Assembly: GCA_937893835.1 (NCBI GenBank)
Contig: CALCSS010000042.1
Span: forward strand, 1-50,036
Origin: an uncultured Fidelibacterota bacterium
GTDB taxonomy: Bacteria > Fidelibacterota > Marinisomatia > Marinisomatales > UBA1611
DNA length: 50,036 bases
Direction: 5' to 3'
The position numbers were made by a program, and so were the translations under genes. The first letter of the stretch is position 1, and every line of letters starts with the position of its first letter. Below the pieces are notes generated by a model. That model saw only the letters and a list, made by a program, of their open reading frames with translations, had not been told where the DNA came from and ran no database searches. This document shows positions 35,042 to 43,517 of the stretch, piece after piece.

Positions 35042-36589
35042 ATGCAGGGTAAGAAGGTGAACCTTTTTCTGTTGTTTGTCCTGTTTGTTGTTTCTTGTGT
35101 TGATCAGGTCAGAGATGACAACTCGTTCATCATTGCAACCTACGATGATGTAAAAGACTGGGACCCGGCCACGGCTTTTTCATTGGAGGTATTCCCAATG
35201 TCAAATATTTATGAGCCATTATTGTGGCACGACGCTGGTACCGCTCCGGGTCGATTCTTGCCGGGTCTTGCAACAACCTACACAAGTTCATCCGATGGTC
35301 TGACCTGGGAATTCATACTTCGAAAGGGGGTCACTTTTCACGATGGAAGAGCGTTCGACTCTGAATCGGTAAGGTATGTCATCGAAAGAAACAAGCGGAT
35401 GAATGGAGGTGGAAGCTATATTTGGGACTCTGTTGACCAGGTTATTACCGATGGTCCCCACAAGGTGATCTTCAAACTCTCGTCGCCCGTTCCCCTGGAC
35501 AAGATAGTTAGCTCTCAATACGGAGCGTGGATGTATTCACCTGAAATATCAGAGCTTTCTAAGGATTCTTTACAAAGTGGATATGGTAGTGGCACGGGGC
35601 CATATCAATTTAAAAAATGGACCAAAAATAAACATATCAAACTTCAAAGGTATGATGATTATTGGGCCGGATGGAACAGAGAGGATCACTTTGACTCAAT
35701 TATCATAAAGGTCGTATCAGAATCGTCAACTCGCCTACAGATGATAGAGGGCGGATTGGTTGACTATGCCCTATTAATCCCCGTACAGCTACTAGAAAGG
35801 TTGGACAACAACCCCTCCATAAGTGTATCATATCGCCCATCTTGGATCAATCATTTCTACTTACTAAACACCAAAAAACCACCCACTGATAATATTTGGG
35901 TTCGTCGAGCCATTGCCGCGATAATGGATCGAAAGACCATAGCTGACCATGTCTACCTTGAGGCTGGTAAAGAGGCAAGGGGCCTCATACCTGACAATAT
36001 GCCACTATTTGAGGCACCTGACAGCCTTGTTCCTTTCAGTCTGGATATGGGTAAGAGATTTCTTGATAGGTCGGGGATTACAACAAAAAACATCAGTGCC
36101 GACATCTCTTATGTTTCGACATCTGAAGAATATAGACTAACATCTTTTCTTTTGATGGACAACCTTAGAAAAATTGGACTGGACCTTGATCTAAAGCCCG
36201 GTCTTTGGTCGTCGAACTGGGACAAGGCCAGAAGGCTCGAAACCGCTTCCAATATAATTTCCATGGCATGGTGGCCAACACTATCGTCTCCATCTGATTG
36301 GTTTTTCGGGTTGTATAAGACAGAGGAGAGTCCACTTTTTAATCTTTCATACTACAGCAACCCCATTGTGGACTCACTTATCAACACAGCATGGAAAAAC
36401 GAATCAATATATCCTGAAAGGTCTAGGAATCTATACAAGGAAATACAAGAGAAACTCATCAATGATTGTGTTGTCATACCAGTAGTTGACATAAACGTTC
36501 AATCAGTGCACAAGAAAAACATAACAGGTCTAAGAAATAACCCAGCATATTCAACGCTTTTGATCTATCATCTTGGAAGGGGACAGTGA
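35042..36589 (+). CDS. Peptide/nickel ABC transporter substrate-binding lipoprotein (SBP_bac_5)
   Basis: 515 residues from the ATG at 35042, which gives the lipoprotein signal MQGKKVNLFLLFVLFVVSC (Cys19). The class-C fold is shown by IYEPLLWHD, PGLATTYTSSSDGLTWEFIL, RKGVTFHDGRAFDSESVRYV, GTGPYQFKKW and a late YKEIQEKLINDCVVIPV. It captures di- or oligopeptides (or nickel chelates) in the periplasm and hands them to the permeases encoded downstream. The gene end overlaps the first permease by 4 bases, so all four transporter genes form one operon. Substrate specificity is not readable. Confidence 0.92.
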   Translation: MQGKKVNLFLLFVLFVVSCVDQVRDDNSFIIATYDDVKDWDPATAFSLEVFPMSNIYEPLLWHDAGTAPGRFLPGLATTYTSSSDGLTWEFILRKGVTFHDGRAFDSESVRYVIERNKRMNGGGSYIWDSVDQVITDGPHKVIFKLSSPVPLDKIVSSQYGAWMYSPEISELSKDSLQSGYGSGTGPYQFKKWTKNKHIKLQRYDDYWAGWNREDHFDSIIIKVVSESSTRLQMIEGGLVDYALLIPVQLLERLDNNPSISVSYRPSWINHFYLLNTKKPPTDNIWVRRAIAAIMDRKTIADHVYLEAGKEARGLIPDNMPLFEAPDSLVPFSLDMGKRFLDRSGITTKNISADISYVSTSEEYRLTSFLLMDNLRKIGLDLDLKPGLWSSNWDKARRLETASNIISMAWWPTLSSPSDWFFGLYKTEESPLFNLSYYSNPIVDSLINTAWKNESIYPERSRNLYKEIQEKLINDCVVIPVVDINVQSVHKKNITGLRNNPAYSTLLIYHLGRGQ

Positions 36590-37599
36590 TAGCATACTGC
36601 ACAAGGCGACTGATCTCAACGGTATTCGTTTTGATCATTGTGAGCACGATAACATTTTTTCTTTCTCATTCTCTACCGGGCGATCCGGCATCATTGTGGG
36701 TTGGTGACCACCCCACCAAAGAGCAACTAGAGACGGCAAAAAACAAACTGGGCTTTGACAGGCCCCTGATTGAACAATATGTCTCCTTTTTACAAAATGT
36801 AATTACACTTGATCTTGGTGTTTCACTAAGGACGCGCCAACCAGTGCTGACCGAACTGGGTCGTCGATTTTCTGCTACGTTTGAACTGGTCTTTTTTTCT
36901 ATGTTACTAGCTCTGTCTTTCGGTTTTTTTTTAGGGCTTAAAACGGCAATAGCTTCAAATACGAGACCCGATCAAATCATCAGAGGGGTTGGATATTTAG
37001 GATTGTCCTTCCCTGTTTTTTGGTTGGGTATGATCTTACAATTGTTGTTTTTTGGTATTTTACAATGGTTCCCCCTTCAAGGTCGGCACTCTGGTTTTAG
37101 TACGCTTGATATTGACCTATCTATTAATAGTGGTCTGTTTTTGTTTGACACCCTTGCCTCAGGAGAGTGGGAGTTGTTTTGCGATGGACTCACCCATATT
37201 TTTCTGCCAATGATGACACTGGCATTCGGGGTTTTTGGTCTCATACTTCGAACTACGCGCTCAGCAATGATGGAGACCATGTCAGAGCCCTTTTTTAAAA
37301 CATATCTGGCATATGGGTTTGAACCTGCAGAGGCAATTCAGCGATCAGCCTATAAGAACACGCTTGTTCCAGTGTCAACCGTTTCTGGGCTTAGTTTTGG
37401 TCTGATGTTGGGAGGAACCTTTCTCGTAGAATCAATTTTTGATTGGCCGGGACTTGGTCAGTTTAGTGTGCTCTCGATCTTGACGAATGATTTTCCTGCA
37501 ATTATGGGTGTCACCTTATTTTATACCCTAACATATGTTATAATAAACTTTTTTATTGATCTTTTATATCCGATGATCGATCCTAGAATTGGAAGATAG
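36586..37599 (+). CDS. dppB: Dipeptide/oligopeptide ABC transporter permease, DppB type
   Basis: 337 residues with a GTG start that overlaps the upstream stop. Six membrane segments: the first, FVLIIVSTITFFLSHSLPGDPA, is the characteristic DppB/OppB opening. TFELVFFSMLLALSFGFFLG starts the BPD_transp domain and TYLAYGFEPAEAIQRSAYKNTL is the EAA loop that contacts the ATPase. It pairs with the DppC-type permease encoded next to form the translocation pore for the peptide bound by the lipoprotein. Confidence 0.92.
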   Translation: MIAYCTRRLISTVFVLIIVSTITFFLSHSLPGDPASLWVGDHPTKEQLETAKNKLGFDRPLIEQYVSFLQNVITLDLGVSLRTRQPVLTELGRRFSATFELVFFSMLLALSFGFFLGLKTAIASNTRPDQIIRGVGYLGLSFPVFWLGMILQLLFFGILQWFPLQGRHSGFSTLDIDLSINSGLFLFDTLASGEWELFCDGLTHIFLPMMTLAFGVFGLILRTTRSAMMETMSEPFFKTYLAYGFEPAEAIQRSAYKNTLVPVSTVSGLSFGLMLGGTFLVESIFDWPGLGQFSVLSILTNDFPAIMGVTLFYTLTYVIINFFIDLLYPMIDPRIGR

Positions 37600-37603
37600 A
37601 CCA

Positions 37604-38446
37604 GTGATTAGTTTGGCCAACCTATTAAGAAAAAGATCCTCTCGCATCGCTCTGTCGTTTATAATTTTATTGATCGTCTCATCTGCGGTGGTACCTTTTC
37701 TTTCTCCATACGAAGAGGATCTTTCGGGAGCAGTTCATTTCGATATTGGGGGCCAGCCCCCTTCTTTGCGGCACTGGTTTGGAACTGATACTGCGGGGCG
37801 CGACCTATTCACATTGACGATTCATGCGGGACTATCTTCGCTGAAGGTGGCCTTTGGTGTTGTCTTTTTATCAATTTTCATCGGTGCCCCCATCGGTATG
37901 TTTTCAGGAATTTCAAGTAAGAGAACCGATGAGGTCTTTATGCGTATAACAGATGGCTTTCTTGCTTTTCCACCATTGATATTGCCGCTTGTGATAACAT
38001 CGGCACTGGGTCCATCATTAAACAATGTCATCATTGGAATATCAATTTCTTGGTTTCCTTGGTATGTTCGAATTGTTCGTTCACAGACACTGATAATATC
38101 CTCAATGGGCTACGTTTCAATGTCCAAGAGTATGGGAGCGGGGAAATTACATATTATGAAAAAACATATTCTTCCCAACAGCATTGGTCCTGTTCTTGTT
38201 CAGGGGACGATAGACGCCGGTTATGCGATCCTTACTGCCGCAGGGCTTTCATTCATAGGTCTTGGCGCGCAACACCCAGAGACAGAGTGGGGCCTACTTC
38301 TCACCCAATCACGTGCGCAGTTCATAAATCATTGGTGGGAGGTGTTCTTCCCTGGCTTGTTTATTGTCCTTACGGTCATTTCGTTCAATGTTCTTGGCGA
38401 TGATCTAAGAGGCTCTATTAATTCCAAGGGGCATAAAAAACAATGA
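37604..38446 (+). CDS. dppC: Dipeptide/oligopeptide ABC transporter permease, DppC type
   Basis: 280 residues from the GTG at 37604, preceded by a GGAAGA ribosome-binding site; a TTG at 37589 is a weaker alternative. The N-terminal membrane helix (FIILLIVSSAVVPFLSPYEED) and the GTDTAGRDLFTLTIHAGLSSL motif are typical of OppC/DppC. The EAA loop YVSMSKSMGAGKLHIMKKHI contacts the ATPase. The final GLGAQHPETEWGLLL is also family-specific. It overlaps the ATPase gene by 4 bases. Confidence 0.92.
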   Translation: MISLANLLRKRSSRIALSFIILLIVSSAVVPFLSPYEEDLSGAVHFDIGGQPPSLRHWFGTDTAGRDLFTLTIHAGLSSLKVAFGVVFLSIFIGAPIGMFSGISSKRTDEVFMRITDGFLAFPPLILPLVITSALGPSLNNVIIGISISWFPWYVRIVRSQTLIISSMGYVSMSKSMGAGKLHIMKKHILPNSIGPVLVQGTIDAGYAILTAAGLSFIGLGAQHPETEWGLLLTQSRAQFINHWWEVFFPGLFIVLTVISFNVLGDDLRGSINSKGHKKQ

Positions 38447-40020
38447 GAGAGGTACTCTTGAAGATCTCTGATCTCAGCGTAACCAGCAACAAAGAGAACG
38501 AGACAACAACCATTCTAAACAACATTGACCTTACGATCCACAAAAACGAGACGGTTGGTCTAATAGGAGAGACCGGTTGTGGCAAGAGCATGTTGGGGTG
38601 GGCGCTTATGGATCTTTTACCAGACGGGTGTGTTTTATCAGGTGGAAACATAACATATGACACCACGCCCATATATGAGATGACCAGCCTAAGAGGCTCA
38701 AGGGTCACAATGATATTTCAAGAACCAATGCAGTCACTAAACCCAACACAGACCATTGGAAAACAAATGACAACCATAGTGGAGAAAAGAGGTCTCAATA
38801 TAGAGACATCGACAAAAGCATATGTAAAAAAATGGTTAGCAAGGGTTCAACTAGATTCTGTTTTCGATATAGGCTCCCGATATCCACATCAACTTTCAGG
38901 GGGGCAAATGCAAAGAGTGATGATAGCTCTGGCAATGTCCATGAGGCCAAAGTTTATCATAGCGGACGAGATAACAACGGGTCTGGATGCAAATATTAAA
39001 CTAGAGATGATGGACCTTTTGTTTTCACTACAAGACGAGTTGGGTGTCGCGGTACTGCTTATCTCACACGACCTTGCTACCATTAGGCGTTATTGTGATC
39101 GCGTGGCCGTTATGAGGTCTGGGGAGGTTCTTGTGGAAGGCAGAACGGACGAGGTCTTTCTCCATCAAAAAGACAAATATATAAGGACATTTATAGATGG
39201 CCAAGAAAGATCAAACAGAAAAATCAAAACGGATAACACAGAGGACCGTGATCATGCGATACTATCCATAAGAGGACTTCATAAATCATATGGAGACAAT
39301 AAAAGCAGACAGTCCGTGGTTAATAATGTATCAATGAACCTATATCGCGGTAAGACCTTGGGTCTCATAGGTGAGTCGGGTAGCGGGAAGAGCACAATTG
39401 CAAGAATGATACTGAACATATTGGAACGCGATTCGGGTAAGATGAAATTATCAATAGACGGGAGCACTACGAAAAACCTGACCTCTCCAAACAAGAAGAT
39501 CGGAGCGGTCTTGCAAGACAGTACGGGGTCGTTGAACCCTAAAATGAATATACAAAATATTCTATCAGAGCCGTTGGAGTTGGTTGGTGTTTCTAATGAA
39601 CGTAAAATAAGGTCTAAGATAAATAAAATGATCAAGAGTGTAGGGCTAAACGAAGATCTCTTAACTCGTTACCCATATTCACTTTCTGGAGGACAAAGAC
39701 AGAGAGTGTCCCTAGCCAGGGCGATGATGATCGACCCTAGAATCATTGTTTTGGACGAACCAACGTCGGCCCTGGATGTCAAGGTTCAGAAAAACATATT
39801 GGAGTTACTCAAATCACTACAAAAGCAGAAAAATTTATCATATCTTTTCATATCCCATGACCTGCCGGTTATATCAGAAATAGCAGATGATGTCGCAGTG
39901 TTGTATGGCGGGGAGATAGTTGAAGTTGGGACGGTCGAGAAGATTTTGAATAACCCAGAACAAGACTATACAAAAAAATTAATAAAGGCCTCCACATGGA
40001 CAGGCCCCCTCAATGCATAA
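38443..40020 (+). CDS. Fused double ABC ATPase (DppD-DppF type)
   Basis: 525 residues containing two complete ATPase domains. The first has Walker A GETGCGKS (42-49), signature LSGGQMQR and IIADEITTGLDA. The second has Walker A GESGSGKS (near 310-317), signature LSGGQRQR and IVLDEPTSALD. These fuel peptide import through the DppB/DppC pore. In E. coli the two are separate proteins; here they are one chain, a known alternative (as in YliA/GsiA). The overlapping ATGA start shows coupling with the permease gene. Confidence 0.94.
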   Translation: MREVLLKISDLSVTSNKENETTTILNNIDLTIHKNETVGLIGETGCGKSMLGWALMDLLPDGCVLSGGNITYDTTPIYEMTSLRGSRVTMIFQEPMQSLNPTQTIGKQMTTIVEKRGLNIETSTKAYVKKWLARVQLDSVFDIGSRYPHQLSGGQMQRVMIALAMSMRPKFIIADEITTGLDANIKLEMMDLLFSLQDELGVAVLLISHDLATIRRYCDRVAVMRSGEVLVEGRTDEVFLHQKDKYIRTFIDGQERSNRKIKTDNTEDRDHAILSIRGLHKSYGDNKSRQSVVNNVSMNLYRGKTLGLIGESGSGKSTIARMILNILERDSGKMKLSIDGSTTKNLTSPNKKIGAVLQDSTGSLNPKMNIQNILSEPLELVGVSNERKIRSKINKMIKSVGLNEDLLTRYPYSLSGGQRQRVSLARAMMIDPRIIVLDEPTSALDVKVQKNILELLKSLQKQKNLSYLFISHDLPVISEIADDVAVLYGGEIVEVGTVEKILNNPEQDYTKKLIKASTWTGPLNA

Positions 40021-40033
40021 AGAAGAGAGTTTT

Positions 40034-40855
40034 ATGAAAGAACAAATGACAGTTGCCTCGATCCAAATGTTTTCCCAGGGGGACAAAGAGAAGAACCTAA
40101 ACACCATAGAAAAACACCTTACTCACATAAATAAAACATTTTCAGATATCAAAATGGTGGTTTTTCCCGAGCTTGCGGCTCACGGTATAGTTACCGATGT
40201 GTCAAGCGAAGCAGAGGGGATACCGGGTGAACTGACCACCATTTTTTCCAAGATGGCAAAAAAATATGGTCTGTGGTTGATTCCGGGAAGCATCTATGAA
40301 CTATCAAGGGGGGAGGTATTTAACACTACCCCCGTGTTTTCACCCAAAGGCGAACTGGTTGGAAAATATCGCAAGAGATACCCCTGGTGTCCGTATGAAA
40401 AAACAACACCCGGCAAAGATCCCTTTGTGTTTCACATTGAAGGATTTGGGTCCGTTGGGGTCATGATTTGCTACGATATGTGGTTTCCAGAGGTTGCCAG
40501 AGACCTGGTTGGTCAAGGGGCAGAACTTATTATTGTTCCGACCATGACAACAACGGGAGACAGAACACAAGAGAAGGTCTTGGCAAGGTCGACCGCAATA
40601 ACGCAACAGTGTTATGTGGTCTCATGTAACGGTGTAGGCCTTGGTCGCGTAGGGGGGTCACTGATCGTTGACCCTGAGGGAGTCGTTTTACAAGAAAGTG
40701 GTGAGGGTCCATATATGCAAACCGCTGTCATTGATTTTAACAGAATACGTCTTATTAGGGAAATGGGAACCGCAGGGGTTACTACGCCCATAAAGGATTT
40801 TAAACAAAACAAACAAATCTTCTCAATATATAATGAACGAGAAGGCAAAGAATAG
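40034..40855 (+). CDS. Carbon-nitrogen hydrolase (nitrilase superfamily)
   Basis: 273 residues from the ATG at 40034, preceded by a purine-rich AGAAGAGAG. The Glu-Lys-Cys triad is present: Glu46 in VVFPELAAHG, Lys114 in KYRKRYP, Cys146 in VMICYDMWFPE. The layout resembles aliphatic amidases and N-carbamoyl or beta-ureidopropionase-like enzymes, with WCPYEKTTPGKDPFVF as a family-like stretch. It is cytosolic. Directly following the peptide importer (13 bases), it could release ammonia or acid from the imported amide compound. The real substrate is not known. Confidence 0.88.
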   Translation: MKEQMTVASIQMFSQGDKEKNLNTIEKHLTHINKTFSDIKMVVFPELAAHGIVTDVSSEAEGIPGELTTIFSKMAKKYGLWLIPGSIYELSRGEVFNTTPVFSPKGELVGKYRKRYPWCPYEKTTPGKDPFVFHIEGFGSVGVMICYDMWFPEVARDLVGQGAELIIVPTMTTTGDRTQEKVLARSTAITQQCYVVSCNGVGLGRVGGSLIVDPEGVVLQESGEGPYMQTAVIDFNRIRLIREMGTAGVTTPIKDFKQNKQIFSIYNEREGKE

Positions 40856-40863
40856 GATTTACC

Positions 40864-41931
40864 ATGTCTGATCTCAAAGAATATTATGACCTGACCGCAT
40901 CCAACCCCGCACTAAGGGGTTTGGTTTTGGTCTTTGCATCCATCATTACAGCAAAACTAGTAGACATGATGTTTACATTTATATTTAAACGCATGGTCAA
41001 AACCACAAAGACAACCCTGGACGATCGTATCCTTCAGCTACTTCACAAGCCCATATTTTACTCCATCCTTTTTATTGGATTTGTCCTATCAATAAAAACC
41101 GTAGCGCTTCCGGACCACATTGAATTTGCCCTGACCGGCACCCTTAAGACCATCACGATCATCATATGGTTATTTGTTATTTCAAAGATATTGGTGATGT
41201 CCATGGATTGGGCGTCAAGACAAACCGCATCAAACAAGATATTGCAAAAGAACACACTACCGCTATTCAACAATTTAGGTAAGATAGCAATTGGTATCTT
41301 TGGCACCTATCTCATATTTCTTAGTTGGAACATCAATATAAATGGTATTCTGGCCTCCGCCGGTGTTTTGGGTGTCGTTTTGGGTCTGGCGGCAAAAGAT
41401 ACGGTGTCTAATTTTTTTGCGGGAATATTTCTTATGGCCGATGCACCCTTCAAAGAGGGTGACTACATTCTTTTAGACACGGGTGAAAGGGGCTATGTCA
41501 AAAAGATGGGACTAAGGTCTACTAGGTTCATGACCCGGGACGACATTGAGATCACCATACCAAATTCAGTGATAGCCGCATCAAAAATAGTAAACGAGAG
41601 TGGGGGGCCGGGCGAGATTGAAAGAGTGCGCATCACCCTTATGGTTGCCTATGACTCTGACCTGGACGATGTAAGGAGTCTGTTGATAGATATTGCAAAG
41701 AAAGAAAACAACGTAATGACAGAGCCTGAGCCAAGGGTCCGGTTTAGAGAGTTTGCAGACCACGGATTAAAACTTCAGCTCCTTTTTTGGATTCACAACC
41801 CAGAGATTCGAGGAAGAACCATTGACGCTGTGAACACAGAAGTATATAAACAAATATCTAAAAGCAAGATCTCGATACCATATCCAACAATGAACGTCCA
41901 CCTATCAAGCGGAACAAATAACGACGAGTGA
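40864..41931 (+). CDS. MscS-family mechanosensitive ion channel
   Basis: 355 residues. Four to five membrane segments precede the MscS pore helix, which reads GVLGVVLGLAAKDTVSNFFAG, and the beta domain FLMADAPFKEGDYILLDTGERGYVKKMGLRSTRF. The C-terminal alpha/beta vestibule includes GGPGEIERVRITLMVAYD. Such channels open under membrane tension to release solutes in hypo-osmotic shock. The gene starts 8 bases after the nitrilase stop and overlaps the symporter start by 4 bases, so it belongs to the transport operon. Confidence 0.93.
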   Translation: MSDLKEYYDLTASNPALRGLVLVFASIITAKLVDMMFTFIFKRMVKTTKTTLDDRILQLLHKPIFYSILFIGFVLSIKTVALPDHIEFALTGTLKTITIIIWLFVISKILVMSMDWASRQTASNKILQKNTLPLFNNLGKIAIGIFGTYLIFLSWNININGILASAGVLGVVLGLAAKDTVSNFFAGIFLMADAPFKEGDYILLDTGERGYVKKMGLRSTRFMTRDDIEITIPNSVIAASKIVNESGGPGEIERVRITLMVAYDSDLDDVRSLLIDIAKKENNVMTEPEPRVRFREFADHGLKLQLLFWIHNPEIRGRTIDAVNTEVYKQISKSKISIPYPTMNVHLSSGTNNDE

Positions 41932-43400
41932 CCTTAAAGCTAGTTGTTCTAGTTGTCTATTTTAGCATTCTTCTTGGCATAGGCTACTTCGCCTCAAAGA
42001 AGGTGTCTAACCTTACTGACTATTATGTTGGTGGGAAGAAACTTGGGTACTGGATAGCCGCACTATCAGCAAGAGCAACAGGAGAGTCTGGTTGGCTCTT
42101 GATCGGGGTCACGGGCATGGGTGCGGTCATGGGTGTCAGCGCACTATGGATCGTTGTGGGAGAGGTTCTGGGTGTTTGGGTGTCATGGCAGTTCATGGCT
42201 GTAAAGTTCAAGAGGCTTACCGACCGATACGATTCCATCACGATCTCTGATTTTCTCGTAAGTCACTTTCAATCTACGACACACCTAATGAGGATTGTTT
42301 CTGCAACGGCGCTCTCCTTGTTTGTCGTGATATATGTCAGTGCCCAGATCGACATAACAGGAAAGACCTTTGAGTCCTTTCTTGGTCTGAATTATTATAC
42401 AGGCATTGGTCTAGGATTTGGCATAGTTGTTTTGTATATATTTTTAGGAGGCTTTTTAGCGGTCGCATGGTCAGATCTGTTTCAAGGATCATTGATGTTT
42501 GTGGGGCTTATAGTATTACCTATTGCAACCTATTTAAGTCTTTCAGACCATGCTTCGATCATTGAAAATTTAAAAGACATAGACCCCTCTCTGTTAAGTT
42601 TTTGGGGGAGCGGTGGAGCTACACTGATGAACCTTATGGCAATCATTGGACTCATTTCAATAGGAATTGGGTTTATGGGGTCCCCCCAGGTTTATGTCAG
42701 ATTCATTGCCATAAAAAATGATTCAGAGATCAAAAAAGGAAAATGGGTAGCAATAGCATATACCCTATTGACAGATACTGCAGCGGTTATGATCGGCATT
42801 TTGGGTAGGGTTGTTCTTACAAAGGCGGGAGATTCCCCCGAATTGATCCTGGGAAACATGGGTGAGGATGTCTTGGCCCTGGTTTTGGCCCAGGTCATGC
42901 CCCCAGTAATTATAGGGATATATATCACAGCTGTTCTATCTGCTGTTATGTCAACAGTTGACTCATTGCTTGTTGTTGCATCAAGTGCGGTAACTAGAGA
43001 TTTTTACCAACAGATATTCAATCCAAAAATAGACGAACGATTGCTGGTGTCCTTATCAAAAAAGGTAACACTTCTTTTGGCAGTTCTTGCGCTAGGCGTT
43101 GCCTTAATTGTTTCGTTATTGTCTCCAACAAGGACGGTGTTTTGGTTTGTGATATTTGGATGGTCTGGAATAGCCGCAACCTTTTGTCCCGTTATCATCC
43201 TGTCCCTTTTTTATGAAAAATTTTCAGAAAAGGGAGCAATTACATCGATGGTCACAGGTTTCCTCTGTGTGCCTTTTTTCAAATTTATTGTGCCAAGGCT
43301 TGATGGCATTGGTCCATATATTGACAAACTTGATGTGATGTTTCCATCTGTTGCCCTTGCCATGTTTTGCGGTTGGTTGGTAAGTGCCTACTTGGAATAG
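41928..43400 (+). CDS. Sodium:solute symporter (PutP-like SSS family)
   Basis: 490 residues with a GTG start. About 12-13 membrane segments. Family features are the opening LGIGYFASKKVSNLTDYYVGGKKLGYW, RATGESGWLLIG, GGFLAVAWSDLFQGSLM and the late MSTVDSLLVVASSAVTRDFYQ, which belongs to the Na+ site region of PutP/SGLT-type carriers. It imports proline or another small solute with sodium, fitting a marine cell. It ends the transport operon; a short hairpin with a T-rich tail follows. Confidence 0.92.
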   Translation: MTLKLVVLVVYFSILLGIGYFASKKVSNLTDYYVGGKKLGYWIAALSARATGESGWLLIGVTGMGAVMGVSALWIVVGEVLGVWVSWQFMAVKFKRLTDRYDSITISDFLVSHFQSTTHLMRIVSATALSLFVVIYVSAQIDITGKTFESFLGLNYYTGIGLGFGIVVLYIFLGGFLAVAWSDLFQGSLMFVGLIVLPIATYLSLSDHASIIENLKDIDPSLLSFWGSGGATLMNLMAIIGLISIGIGFMGSPQVYVRFIAIKNDSEIKKGKWVAIAYTLLTDTAAVMIGILGRVVLTKAGDSPELILGNMGEDVLALVLAQVMPPVIIGIYITAVLSAVMSTVDSLLVVASSAVTRDFYQQIFNPKIDERLLVSLSKKVTLLLAVLALGVALIVSLLSPTRTVFWFVIFGWSGIAATFCPVIILSLFYEKFSEKGAITSMVTGFLCVPFFKFIVPRLDGIGPYIDKLDVMFPSVALAMFCGWLVSAYLE

Positions 43401-43421
43401 GGCACATCATAAAAAAAGCCC

Positions 43422-43445
43422 CCGGTTTCACTGGTCTTTATTTTC
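43422..43445 (+). terminator. possible weak terminator after symporter gene
   Basis: CCGGT-TTC-ACTGG (43422-43434) can form a 5-bp stem with one G-U pair, followed by a T-rich stretch (TCTTTATTTTC). The stem is short, so this is a weak call. Confidence 0.3.
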
Positions 43446-43474
43446 TTGAAGAAAACCTATCTATTGTTTATACT
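43446..43474 (+). promoter_or_regulatory. sigma-70-type promoter for the Sec-containing gene
   Basis: TTGAAG (43446-43451) and TATACT (43469-43474) with exactly 17 bases between. A GAGGT ribosome-binding site lies a few bases before the ATG at 43518. The gene is therefore expressed on its own, with normal initiation signals, which argues that it is not a dead gene. Confidence 0.55.
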
Positions 43475-43517
43475 CATATTAACCGAAGTCTTTGAATAAT
43501 AACGCCTTGAGGTAAAT

